Source: Gammaproteobacteria bacterium (GTDB taxonomy: Bacteria; Pseudomonadota; Gammaproteobacteria; Steroidobacterales; Steroidobacteraceae). From it: 54,977 bases of DNA. The DNA is taken from contig PLUE01000007.1 of the NCBI GenBank assembly GCA_003164785.1, positions 1-54,977 of the forward strand, in the 5' to 3' direction. The notes under the pieces were generated by a model. The model made no database searches and was not told the DNA's origin. It saw only the letters and a list, made by a program, of their open reading frames with translations. How positions within the stretch are numbered: position 1 is the first letter of the stretch; each line of letters starts with the position of its first letter. Below are positions 37,041 through 44,985 of this stretch, piece by piece. Position numbers and translations under genes: made by a program.

Positions 37041-38673
37041 GATTGACCTCCGTGCCGATACGGAACCGCGCAGGACGCGTGCGCTGCGGGCCGAGCGCCG
37101 ACACCATGGCCAGAAAATGCGCGGCGAATACGAGGTGTCCGGCGGTCATCATGGCGCCGCCCACGCTGCGTGCCTCGAGCCACGGGATCGTGACTTTGAC
37201 GGAATCCATGAAGGGCCGGGCGGCATCGAGCATGGCAAGTCCCTGCAGCCAGCCGCCGATGCTCAAGGCAACGATGTACACCAGCATGCCGATCACGACC
37301 AGCCAGAAATGCGCGGCGATGAGGCGCGGATAGGGCCATTCGCGCTCCACCACCCGCGGCATCACGAAGTAGATGCCGCCGAAGAAGGTGATGGTGACGA
37401 AGGCGTACATGCCGAGATGTGCATGCGCCACGGTGAAGTGCGTGAAGTGCGTGATGGTATTGACGCTGCGCAGCGCCTCGAACGTTCCTTGCAGCGAAAC
37501 GAGCACGTACATGATGCTCCCCAGGGCGATGAACCGCAGCGTCGGGGAGTACAGAAGCGTTCGCCAATACCCCTTCAGCGTGGCGGCATAGTTGGTCGCA
37601 AATGCGACCACCGGAACGATCATCATCACGCTTTGAACGATCGACAAGGTGACGAGCCACGTGGGAACCGGGCCGCCGATGAGATGGTGGCCACCCACCT
37701 GGCCGTAGAAGAACGCTTGGGTCCAGAAGCCGAGCAGCGACAGGCCGTAGGATTGAATGGGCCGGCCGATCACCTTCGGCAGGAAGTAGTAGATCGACGC
37801 CTGCGCGAGAGGCGTGAAGAAATAGCCGAGCACGTTGTGGCCGTACCACCAATTCATCGTGGCCTGTTCGACACCGAAGTGCACGCCGGGTATGTTGGCG
37901 ACGAGGTACAGAATCGGAAACCAGAAGAGCGCGGCGCTCACGTACCACACCGACACATACAGATGATCGACCGTCCGCCGCGCCAGCGTGCGCAGCAGCG
38001 GGATGCCGATCAGGGCGCCGCCCGCCACCAGCAGTAAACCGACCTGCCAAGGAATTTCCAGCCATTCGAGGCCGCTGCTCATGCCGGCGGCGAGGCTGCC
38101 GATCCCGGCGATCAGGCCGGCGTTCCACAGCACGGCGCCGAGCAGCGCGAAGCGCCTTCCCTGCAACGGGGTCTTGAGCAGCCGCGGCAGCATCCACATC
38201 GCAAGCCCGAAACCGGCCATCGACGTCCACCCGTAGGCGACGGCGTTGAGATGAATCGTGCGGATTCGCCCGAACGTCAGCCATTCGTAGCCGGCGAGCC
38301 AGTCCGGATAGTGCAGCTTGATCGAGGCGGTGAGGCCGGCGAAGGATCCCAGGATCAGCCAACCGATGGCACAACTCAGGAACACGAAAGTAACGGTGGC
38401 GCTCGAGCGGTCCGCGTGCGCGCGCTGCAGCAGTTCATCGTCGTCGAGCGGCTCGTGGTGGCCGATGTTGGCGTTGACGAGGTTCTGCAGCGCCGCGCGG
38501 GACGCGGACGGTGCCGCGGGTTCCTCGCTGTGCCCCACTTCGTGCTCGGTGAATATGACTCGCGCGCCGGCGGCATCGTGGCCGAACACCCCGCGGTGCA
38601 TCGACCAGATGAAGACCGCTAACGCGACCAGGGAGATCAGAAAAGCCGGGAGCAGAATGACGACCGGATTCAT
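37033..38673 (-). CDS. ccoN: cbb3-type oxidase subunit I with CcoS-like N-terminus
   Basis: A 546-residue catalytic subunit. Copper and haem ligands include WWYGHNVLGYFFTPL, the HH pair in GQVGGHHLIG, and TVAHAHLGMYAF. The catalytic domain begins near residue 90. Residues 1-50 (one helix, then SMHRGVFGHDAAGARVIF) look like the small assembly protein CcoS, so this is probably a CcoS-CcoN fusion. ATG at 38673 overlaps the nitrilase stop as ATGA. Confidence 0.9.
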   Translation of the reverse strand: MNPVVILLPAFLISLVALAVFIWSMHRGVFGHDAAGARVIFTEHEVGHSEEPAAPSASRAALQNLVNANIGHHEPLDDDELLQRAHADRSSATVTFVFLSCAIGWLILGSFAGLTASIKLHYPDWLAGYEWLTFGRIRTIHLNAVAYGWTSMAGFGLAMWMLPRLLKTPLQGRRFALLGAVLWNAGLIAGIGSLAAGMSSGLEWLEIPWQVGLLLVAGGALIGIPLLRTLARRTVDHLYVSVWYVSAALFWFPILYLVANIPGVHFGVEQATMNWWYGHNVLGYFFTPLAQASIYYFLPKVIGRPIQSYGLSLLGFWTQAFFYGQVGGHHLIGGPVPTWLVTLSIVQSVMMIVPVVAFATNYAATLKGYWRTLLYSPTLRFIALGSIMYVLVSLQGTFEALRSVNTITHFTHFTVAHAHLGMYAFVTITFFGGIYFVMPRVVEREWPYPRLIAAHFWLVVIGMLVYIVALSIGGWLQGLAMLDAARPFMDSVKVTIPWLEARSVGGAMMTAGHLVFAAHFLAMVSALGPQRTRPARFRIGTEVNHA

Positions 38674-39641
38674 GTTGCCGCCTCGTTTAGTGAGTTGCCG
38701 TTCAAAATGGGTTGGAATTGGACGGATGTCCGCTCGTCGCTGTTCACCGTGAGACGAAAGACATCCGGACGCGCATAGTGGCCCGCCACGTCCAGATCGA
38801 ATTTGGCGCGCGCGATGAGGCGCCCATCGAGCTCCGCGATCCTGATCGTCTCTTCGCCGAATACCGGCTGGGCCAACACCTCGCCAAACGGATCCACGAT
38901 GCAGGACCCGCCTCTGATCAATGCGGTATCGGGCGCGCCCTCCTGGGGGACCGCGTAATCGGCCGGCGCGTCCGAGCGCTTCAGGAACTGGCAAGCCGAC
39001 AGCACGAAGCAGCGGCCTTCGATGGCGATGGTTTGCATGGTGGGCAGCCAGGTATCACGATCATCCACGGTCGGAGCGCAGTACAGCTCGATTCCCTGGG
39101 CATACATCGCCATGCGCAGCAGCGGCATGTAGTTCTCCCAGCAGATGACGCTGCCTATTCGCCCGATCGGGCTGTCGATCACCGTCAACGTCGAACCGTC
39201 CCCCATGCCCCAGATCAGCCGCTCCAGAGCGGTGGGCATCAGTTTTCGGTGTTTGCCGAGCAGCGCACCGTCCGGGGCATACATCAGGACGGTGCAATAG
39301 AGGGTCGCTCCCGCGCGCTCGATGACGCCGACCACGAGATAAACACCGTTGTCGCGGGCGGCGGCGGCGATCTGCGCACTTTGCGCTCCGGCTACCTCGA
39401 TGGCACCGTCGTAGTAACGACGGAAGTCCTCGCGGCCTTCCGGGCTGCGCATGCCGATGCGTGCGCCAAAATCGAGCCCCTTGGGATAGCCGCCGACGAA
39501 CGCTTCCGGGAACACCACGATTTGCGCGCCGCGACCGGCAGCCTCGCGCGTCAGTTCGGCGAGCTTGTTCAATGTGCGCGGCGTATCAAACAGAATGGAT
39601 CCCGCTTGTACAACGGCGGCCTTCACGGGCGATGGCGTCAT
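38670..39641 (-). CDS. Nitrilase
   Basis: A 323-residue carbon-nitrogen hydrolase. The catalytic triad is E46 (VFPEAF), K133 (GKHRKLMPT) and C167 (VICWENYMPL). Length and motifs fit true nitrilases and cyanide-hydrolysing relatives rather than amidases. ATG at 39641 has AGGAG in front and overlaps the DUF934 stop as ATGA. Its place in an oxidase operon is unusual; hydrolysis of cyanide or a nitrile is the natural guess. Confidence 0.9.
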   Translation of the reverse strand: MTPSPVKAAVVQAGSILFDTPRTLNKLAELTREAAGRGAQIVVFPEAFVGGYPKGLDFGARIGMRSPEGREDFRRYYDGAIEVAGAQSAQIAAAARDNGVYLVVGVIERAGATLYCTVLMYAPDGALLGKHRKLMPTALERLIWGMGDGSTLTVIDSPIGRIGSVICWENYMPLLRMAMYAQGIELYCAPTVDDRDTWLPTMQTIAIEGRCFVLSACQFLKRSDAPADYAVPQEGAPDTALIRGGSCIVDPFGEVLAQPVFGEETIRIAELDGRLIARAKFDLDVAGHYARPDVFRLTVNSDERTSVQFQPILNGNSLNEAAT

Positions 39642-40117
39642 GAAAATCTCCTGGAGACAAGACGATTGAGCAGCGGCAGCGCTCCACGAGCGGTGCTCTC
39701 CCCCTCCCGCAATATCGGCGCCTCCTCTCCGGATGCCGGCGCCCATTGCTCGGGCGGGTGTTCATCAGCGGTGCGCACGGAGGAAAAACCACAGTGCCGG
39801 AGTGCCTCGAGTTGATCCGGCAGCAGGTGGCCGACGGCTCGGATATCGCCGTCGAAGCGATATCGCGCCCGCAGCGTGCGTGCCAGCGTGAAGCCGCGCC
39901 CGTCGCGAAACTTCGGAAACTCGATGCAGATGAGGTCAAATGCCGCAAGCCACGGAGCGATCGCTTCCGCCACCGTGTCGGGCGGCAGTTGCACGGCGGC
40001 CGGGCGGGCCACGACGCCTTTTTCGCGCGCAGCGTGAAACGCCTCCAGTGTCATGGCGACATCGCGCTCCGTGCGGCCGTCACCGAGCGGTCTTCCACAC
40101 GTATCAATCAGTGCCAT
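39638..40117 (-). CDS. DUF934 protein
   Basis: A 159-residue protein of the DUF934 family, usually beside siroheme sulfite reductase genes. The core IDLICIEFPKFRDGRGFTLAR-like segment (here DLICIEFPKFRDGRGF, about residue 65) is the hallmark. AAGGAGG before ATG at 40117 decides the start. It overlaps the reductase gene by 14 bp. Its exact biochemical role is not established. Confidence 0.88.
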   Translation of the reverse strand: MALIDTCGRPLGDGRTERDVAMTLEAFHAAREKGVVARPAAVQLPPDTVAEAIAPWLAAFDLICIEFPKFRDGRGFTLARTLRARYRFDGDIRAVGHLLPDQLEALRHCGFSSVRTADEHPPEQWAPASGEEAPILREGESTARGALPLLNRLVSRRFS

Positions 40118-42128
40118 AGGCCGCCTCCTTGAAGGGCCCCAGGCCGACCCGCCGGACAGTGTCGATGAATCGTTCCTGCCCCGCGCGCAGCTGTTGGAAT
40201 GCGCCAAGGATGGCATCGATGCAATCGACGATCTCCGCAGCGGCAACCGCCGGACCGAGAATGGTTCCTATCGTTGCGTTCTCGTCGGCGGATCCGCCCA
40301 CGGTGATCTGATAGAACTCGGCGCCGTTCTTGTCGACTCCCAGCAGCCCGAGGTGCCCCACGTGATGGTGCCCGCAGGCGTTCACGCATCCGGAGATATT
40401 CAGATCCAGCGTGCCGATCTCGCGCTCGCGCGCCGTGCCGGCAAACCGCTCGGCGATGCGCTGTGCAATGGGAATCGAGCGCGCCATGGCAAGGCTGCAG
40501 TAATCCAGGCCCGGGCAGGAAACGATGTCGGTGAGCAGGCCGACGTTGGCAGTTGCCAGGCCGTGTGTACGCAGCGAATGCCAGAGGGCCTGCGCCTCAT
40601 CCATCCGCACGTGCGGCAGGATTAGATTCTGCTCGTGCGACACGCGAATCTCTCCCATTGAAAAGCGCTCCGCGAGTCCTGCAATGAGTTCCATTTCCTC
40701 GGCACTCGCGTCGCCCGGAATGCCGCCGGCGGGTTTGAGAGAAATCGTCGCGCACAGATAACCGGGTTGCCGGTGGGGATGGGTGTTCGTCTGCGCCCAG
40801 GCGTCGAAGGCCGCATCGCTGTCTCGTGCGGCCTTGAATGCCGTTTCATCGATCGCCACTGCCCACGGCGGCTGCACGAACCGGGCGCCGATCGCCTCGA
40901 GTACGTGCGAATCGAGCACAGCGTAGTCCGCCGGCAGATTGGCAAACTCCTCCTCGATCATGCGGATGAACTTCGCCGGCGCCAGGTCGCGCACCAGGAT
41001 TTTAATGCGCGCCTTGTAGATGTTGTCGCGGCGACCAAGCGTGTTGTAGACCCGCAGGATGGCCTCGATGTAGCGCAGAAAGTCCGGTACCGCCAGCCAG
41101 TCGCGCACTTGCTTGCCGATCATCGGGGTGCGGCCGAGACCGCCCCCCACATACACCTCGAAACCGGTGTCGCCGGTGGCGTTGCGCTTCGCCAGGATGC
41201 CGATGTCGTGCACCCGCACGGCGGCGCGATCGATGGGGCTGCCGGTGATCGCGATCTTGAACTTGCGCGGCAGGTAGGTGAACTCCGGGTGGTCGGTCGA
41301 CCACTGGCGCAGGATTTCGGCAAACAGGCGCGGGTCGACGACTTCATCGCGCGCGGCGCCCGCGAAATGATCGGTGGTGACGTTGCGCACGCAGTTGCCG
41401 CTCGTTTGAATCGCGTGCATGTCCGCCGCGGCGAGCGCGGCCAGGATCTGCGGCGCATCTTCGAGTCGCACCCAATTGAACTGGATGTTCTGCCGTGTCG
41501 TGAAATGTCCATACCCGCGATCGTAGACGCGCGCAACGTGGGCCAGCCTAAGCAGTTGGGCGGAGCTGAGAACGCCATAGGGCACGGCCACGCGCAGCAT
41601 GTAGCTGTGCAACTGCAGGTAGAGGCCGTTCATGAGGCGCAGCGGCCGGAACTCTTCCTCGGTCAATTCGCCGGACAACCGCCGCTGCACCTGCCGGCGA
41701 AATCGCTCGGCTCGATCGCGCAAAAACTGCCGATCGACATCGTCATACCGATAGATGCCCGCGTGCGTTGGATGCGTATTGGGAGATGAGGCGATAGAGG
41801 CGGGCGGCCGATCGCCGAAGTCGCCGCTTTGCTTGCCGAGATCGGTGCGGACCGACGGACCACGGACGCGCATGCGCTCGAGAGCGGCCTGCGGCAGCGG
41901 GCCGGATTCCTGCATGTGAACAGCAACCTCCCGGATATCCATGACAGCGGCGCGGGTGGTGGACATCGCCTGCGCGAGTTTGGCCGTCACCTGCGCAAGC
42001 TCGCTCGCCGCCGATGCCTCATCGAAGAGGCGCGCCGCATCGATCCGGTCGACCCATTCCCCGCCAGGACCCTTCCACACGGCGGCCCCATCCCGCAGGC
42101 GGGCCGCTGCAATTACCTTCGCCGTCAT
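40104..42128 (-). CDS. Siroheme sulfite/nitrite reductase with fused DUF2849-like domain
   Basis: A 674-residue haemoprotein. Residues 1-90 (start MTAKVIAAARLRDGAAVW) resemble the small DUF2849 protein often encoded next to cysI in other bacteria. From about residue 120 come the reductase repeats (YGHFTTRQNIQFNW) and the [4Fe-4S]/siroheme ligands CPGLDYC and CVNACG. It is ferredoxin-type in form. Substrate could be sulfite or nitrite. ATG at 42128 has AAGGAG in front. First gene of the operon, divergent from a MocR regulator. Confidence 0.9.
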   Translation of the reverse strand: MTAKVIAAARLRDGAAVWKGPGGEWVDRIDAARLFDEASAASELAQVTAKLAQAMSTTRAAVMDIREVAVHMQESGPLPQAALERMRVRGPSVRTDLGKQSGDFGDRPPASIASSPNTHPTHAGIYRYDDVDRQFLRDRAERFRRQVQRRLSGELTEEEFRPLRLMNGLYLQLHSYMLRVAVPYGVLSSAQLLRLAHVARVYDRGYGHFTTRQNIQFNWVRLEDAPQILAALAAADMHAIQTSGNCVRNVTTDHFAGAARDEVVDPRLFAEILRQWSTDHPEFTYLPRKFKIAITGSPIDRAAVRVHDIGILAKRNATGDTGFEVYVGGGLGRTPMIGKQVRDWLAVPDFLRYIEAILRVYNTLGRRDNIYKARIKILVRDLAPAKFIRMIEEEFANLPADYAVLDSHVLEAIGARFVQPPWAVAIDETAFKAARDSDAAFDAWAQTNTHPHRQPGYLCATISLKPAGGIPGDASAEEMELIAGLAERFSMGEIRVSHEQNLILPHVRMDEAQALWHSLRTHGLATANVGLLTDIVSCPGLDYCSLAMARSIPIAQRIAERFAGTAREREIGTLDLNISGCVNACGHHHVGHLGLLGVDKNGAEFYQITVGGSADENATIGTILGPAVAAAEIVDCIDAILGAFQQLRAGQERFIDTVRRVGLGPFKEAAYGTD

Positions 42129-42154
42129 GGGGATCTCCTTTGCAATTGCTTAAA

Positions 42155-42174
42155 CATACAATAGGCATACAATA
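42155..42174. promoter_or_regulatory. Direct repeat, probable MocR operator
   Basis: CATACAATA at 42155-42163 and again at 42166-42174, centred 11 bp apart (one helical turn). MocR-type regulators commonly bind direct repeats in the divergent promoter, and this is the only gap between the two transcripts. A related TGTATGG lies near the regulator start. Confidence 0.6.
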
Positions 42175-42204
42175 TCCATATTATTTAAATTATGGAACAC
42201 TTGT

Positions 42205-43602
42205 ATGGAAACTGATTCGCAAGTACCGGGCTGGGCTCGCTCCATCAGGAAGGGCGACGGGCCGGTGTATCTGGCCATCGCGGATGCCATCAATGCGGAA
42301 ATTGCCGCCGGTCGACTCGCAGCGGGCACGCGGCTTCCTGCGCAGCGCGCCCTCGCCGAACTTCTCGGTCTGGACTTCACGACGGTCAGCCGTGCCTATG
42401 CGGAAGTTCAGCGCCGCGGCCTGACCGAGGGCCGCGTTGGGCAGGGCACCTATGTCCGCCTAGCCCGCGCGGCTGGTGTGCGGACGGTCGGCAAGGAAAT
42501 TGTCGATATGGGCATGAATCAGCCGCCCCTGTTCGATGACGCAGATCTCACGGCGCACATGTGGGGTGGCATTGCCGAGTTGGAACGCAGCGCAGGCCAG
42601 TCCTTGTTGCTGCGCTACCAGGAAACCGCCGGCACCGGCGCCGACCGGGCCATCGGTGCGCAATGGCTGAGCCGGCGGTTGCCGGCGATTTCCGCCGACC
42701 ATGTGATCCTCTGCCCCGGCGCGCAGGGCGCGCTGCACGCCGTCACCAGTGTGTTAGCCGCGCCGGGCGACGCGATCTGCGCCGAGTCATTGACCTATCC
42801 GGGATTTCGTTCGCTCGCGGCTCACCTGCGAATTCGTCTGCTCGAGGTTCCGATGGACGCGCAGGGCATCGATCCGGAGGCGTTCGAGCGCATCTGCCGC
42901 AGCGAGAAGCCCAAGGCGCTGTACTGCGTGCCCACTCTGCATAATCCGACCACCATTACCCTGTCGTTGCCACGCCGCAAGGCGCTGATTGCGGTGGCAC
43001 GTCAGTTCGGCGTTCCCATCATCGAAGATGACGCCTACGGCGCCCTGCCCCGTGCGCCGCTGCCGCCGCTGGCCGAGCTGGCGCCGGAGATCGTGTTCCA
43101 CATTGCCGGTCTCGCCAAATGCCTGTCGCCCGCGCTGCGCATCGCGTATCTCGCTGCCCCCGATGGACGCAGTGCGAGCCGGATCACCGCGGCTTTGCGG
43201 GCGAGCGCGCTCATGGTTTCGCCGTTGACCGCCATCATCGCCAGCCGCTGGATCGAATCCGGAGTTGCCGACGAGGTGCTCACCGCCATCCGCGAGGAGA
43301 CCCGCGCGCGACAGGCGATCGCGGCCGACCTATTGCCTGCAGACGCGGTCAGCACCAATGTCGAAGGCTTTCATCTCTGGCTGTCCTTGAGCGAGCCCTG
43401 GACACGCGGCGAGTTCGTCGAGCGCGTGCGCTCGAGCGGCGTGGGAGTCGTCGCCAGCGATGCGTTCGCGCTGGGTCATGCGCCGCAGGCGGTGCGACTG
43501 GGACTCGGCGCAGCCGCGACGCGTGACGAGTTACGCCGCGGCCTCCACATCGTGGCCGATGTGCTCGATCAGTCGCCGGCCATGTCGTCGATGGTCGTGT
43601 AA
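42205..43602 (+). CDS. MocR-type GntR/aminotransferase regulator
   Basis: A 465-residue regulator with an N-terminal GntR winged HTH (about 17-85, with ELLGLDFTTVSRAYAEVQRRG) fused to a type I aminotransferase fold (about 110-455). The PLP lysine is in GLAKCLSPALRIAYLA. Such proteins bind PLP and control a divergent operon. Here it faces the reductase/nitrilase/oxidase operon 76 bp away. Start ATG at 42205. Confidence 0.92.
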   Translation: METDSQVPGWARSIRKGDGPVYLAIADAINAEIAAGRLAAGTRLPAQRALAELLGLDFTTVSRAYAEVQRRGLTEGRVGQGTYVRLARAAGVRTVGKEIVDMGMNQPPLFDDADLTAHMWGGIAELERSAGQSLLLRYQETAGTGADRAIGAQWLSRRLPAISADHVILCPGAQGALHAVTSVLAAPGDAICAESLTYPGFRSLAAHLRIRLLEVPMDAQGIDPEAFERICRSEKPKALYCVPTLHNPTTITLSLPRRKALIAVARQFGVPIIEDDAYGALPRAPLPPLAELAPEIVFHIAGLAKCLSPALRIAYLAAPDGRSASRITAALRASALMVSPLTAIIASRWIESGVADEVLTAIREETRARQAIAADLLPADAVSTNVEGFHLWLSLSEPWTRGEFVERVRSSGVGVVASDAFALGHAPQAVRLGLGAAATRDELRRGLHIVADVLDQSPAMSSMVV

Positions 43603-43732
43603 GTACCATGCGTATGGTGAGCTGGCAGTCAGGCGATGCCCCGGCCCACCATTGACGTCCGAGCCGGACAGGCTCTTTTCGATATCGTCAGCTATGCGCG
43701 GGGATCGCGCGACGAGGTACTGCAACACGTAA

Positions 43733-43984
43733 ATGTCCACGGGTTTGCGTCCGTATGTGATCCTGTGCGACTATCAGCTTGCACTAGGTATCATTCGCGA
43801 TGAGATCGTTGTCGAGATTGCAAGTTTGCTCGGCGTCAAGCCTCCAACGATTGTGCTGTCAGGGGATATTTCGGACAGGCACATCGAAAAGGCCTGGTTC
43901 GTTGCCGATCGGATGCTGCCCAAACCCGTGGACATCAATCTGTTGCTTGCGAAGATCGAGACACTGATCGGCAGGCGTGATTGA
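43733..43984 (+). pseudogene. Response-regulator receiver domain fragment
   Basis: An 83-residue fragment of a receiver domain: phosphoacceptor Asp in VILCDYQLA, Ser in TIVLSGD, Lys in MLPKPVDINLLL. The first beta strand and the upstream kinase part are missing, so it is probably the end of a lost hybrid histidine kinase. Residues around the Asp are present, so a short product cannot be ruled out. Confidence 0.65.
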
Positions 43985-44036
43985 CGAGAATTGTCAATCA
44001 TCTCCTGCTGCCTCATTGCGTAGAAGGAAGGAAGCG

Positions 44037-44864
44037 ATGGTAGACAAGCCAATAGCAGATTGTCGGGCGCCCCTAGTCGAAATTCCTGATTGTCGCGCCA
44101 TTACGCCAATGGTCCCCATGGCGCATGGTCGCCGGCCTTTGCCGATATTCCACAACCACACGCCTATGCAAAATCGGCTCCTGTCTGCAATGCAGTCCGC
44201 CGATTTCGAACAGTTGCGGCCACACTTGAAACTGGTCTCACTGCCATTGGGCGACGTGCTCTACGAAGAGGGCAGGCCCGTACGTCACGTCTACTTTCCG
44301 ACCACATCGATTGTGTCCAAGCTGTGCAGGATCGCCAACGGAACCTCAGCCGAAATCGCCGTCGTCGGCAATGAAGGCGTGATCGGTGTTGCTACCATCC
44401 TAGGCGGTAAATCTGTGTCAGCCACGGCGGTGGTGCAGAGCGCTGGTTATGCCTATCAGATGACAGCAAAACGGCTCAGGCAGGAATTCGTACGCGGTAC
44501 CGCCATGCAGATTTCGTTACTTCGTTACACGCAAGCGTTGATCACGCAAATCGCGCAAACCGCAGTGTGCAATCGGCATCATTCCGTGGACCAACAACTG
44601 TGTCGATGGTTGCTGCTGAGCCTCGATCGCCTGTCATCGAATGAAATCGCCATGACGCAGGAATTGATTGCCCAGCATCACGGCGTACGTCGCCAGAGTG
44701 TCACGAGCGCCGCAGGCAAACTACAACAGGCCGGCTTGATTCAATACGGCCGCGGCCACGTGTCCGTGCTCGATCGGGCGGGCCTCGAGGCACGAGCCTG
44801 TGAGTGTTACGCCGTCGTAAAAAAAGAATACGATCGTCTGGTACCGCAGCGCGCGGAGGTCTGA
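44037..44864 (+). CDS. Crp/Fnr-family transcriptional regulator (copy 2)
   Basis: A 275-residue regulator related to the one at 30531. It has a longer N-terminal leader (about 55 residues), an effector domain (EIAVVGNEGVIGVATILGG), the subfamily signature TAVCNRHHSVDQQLCRWLL and a C-terminal HTH (TQELIAQHHGVRRQSVTSAA). ATG at 44037 has AAGGAAGG in front. The opposite-strand proton ATPase gene ends 120 bp downstream. Confidence 0.9.
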   Translation: MVDKPIADCRAPLVEIPDCRAITPMVPMAHGRRPLPIFHNHTPMQNRLLSAMQSADFEQLRPHLKLVSLPLGDVLYEEGRPVRHVYFPTTSIVSKLCRIANGTSAEIAVVGNEGVIGVATILGGKSVSATAVVQSAGYAYQMTAKRLRQEFVRGTAMQISLLRYTQALITQIAQTAVCNRHHSVDQQLCRWLLLSLDRLSSNEIAMTQELIAQHHGVRRQSVTSAAGKLQQAGLIQYGRGHVSVLDRAGLEARACECYAVVKKEYDRLVPQRAEV

Positions 44865-44985
44865 TTTGCGTCGCAGAGGTTTGGTTGGCCCGCGGTCTGT
44901 TGGCTCACCGCTGCTGGCATGTTAGAGACGTGCCAAAGCGCCGATCCTCCGGCGATGGCGCCGGCACCGTGTGACCGCGTGGGTT

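Noticed and set aside
36998..38374. 458-residue minus-strand frame
   Set aside because: Same strand as ccoN but another frame, Arg-rich, without motifs; a shadow of ccoN.
43603..43732. Histidine kinase remnant before the receiver fragment
   Set aside because: No kinase motif could be read in any frame.
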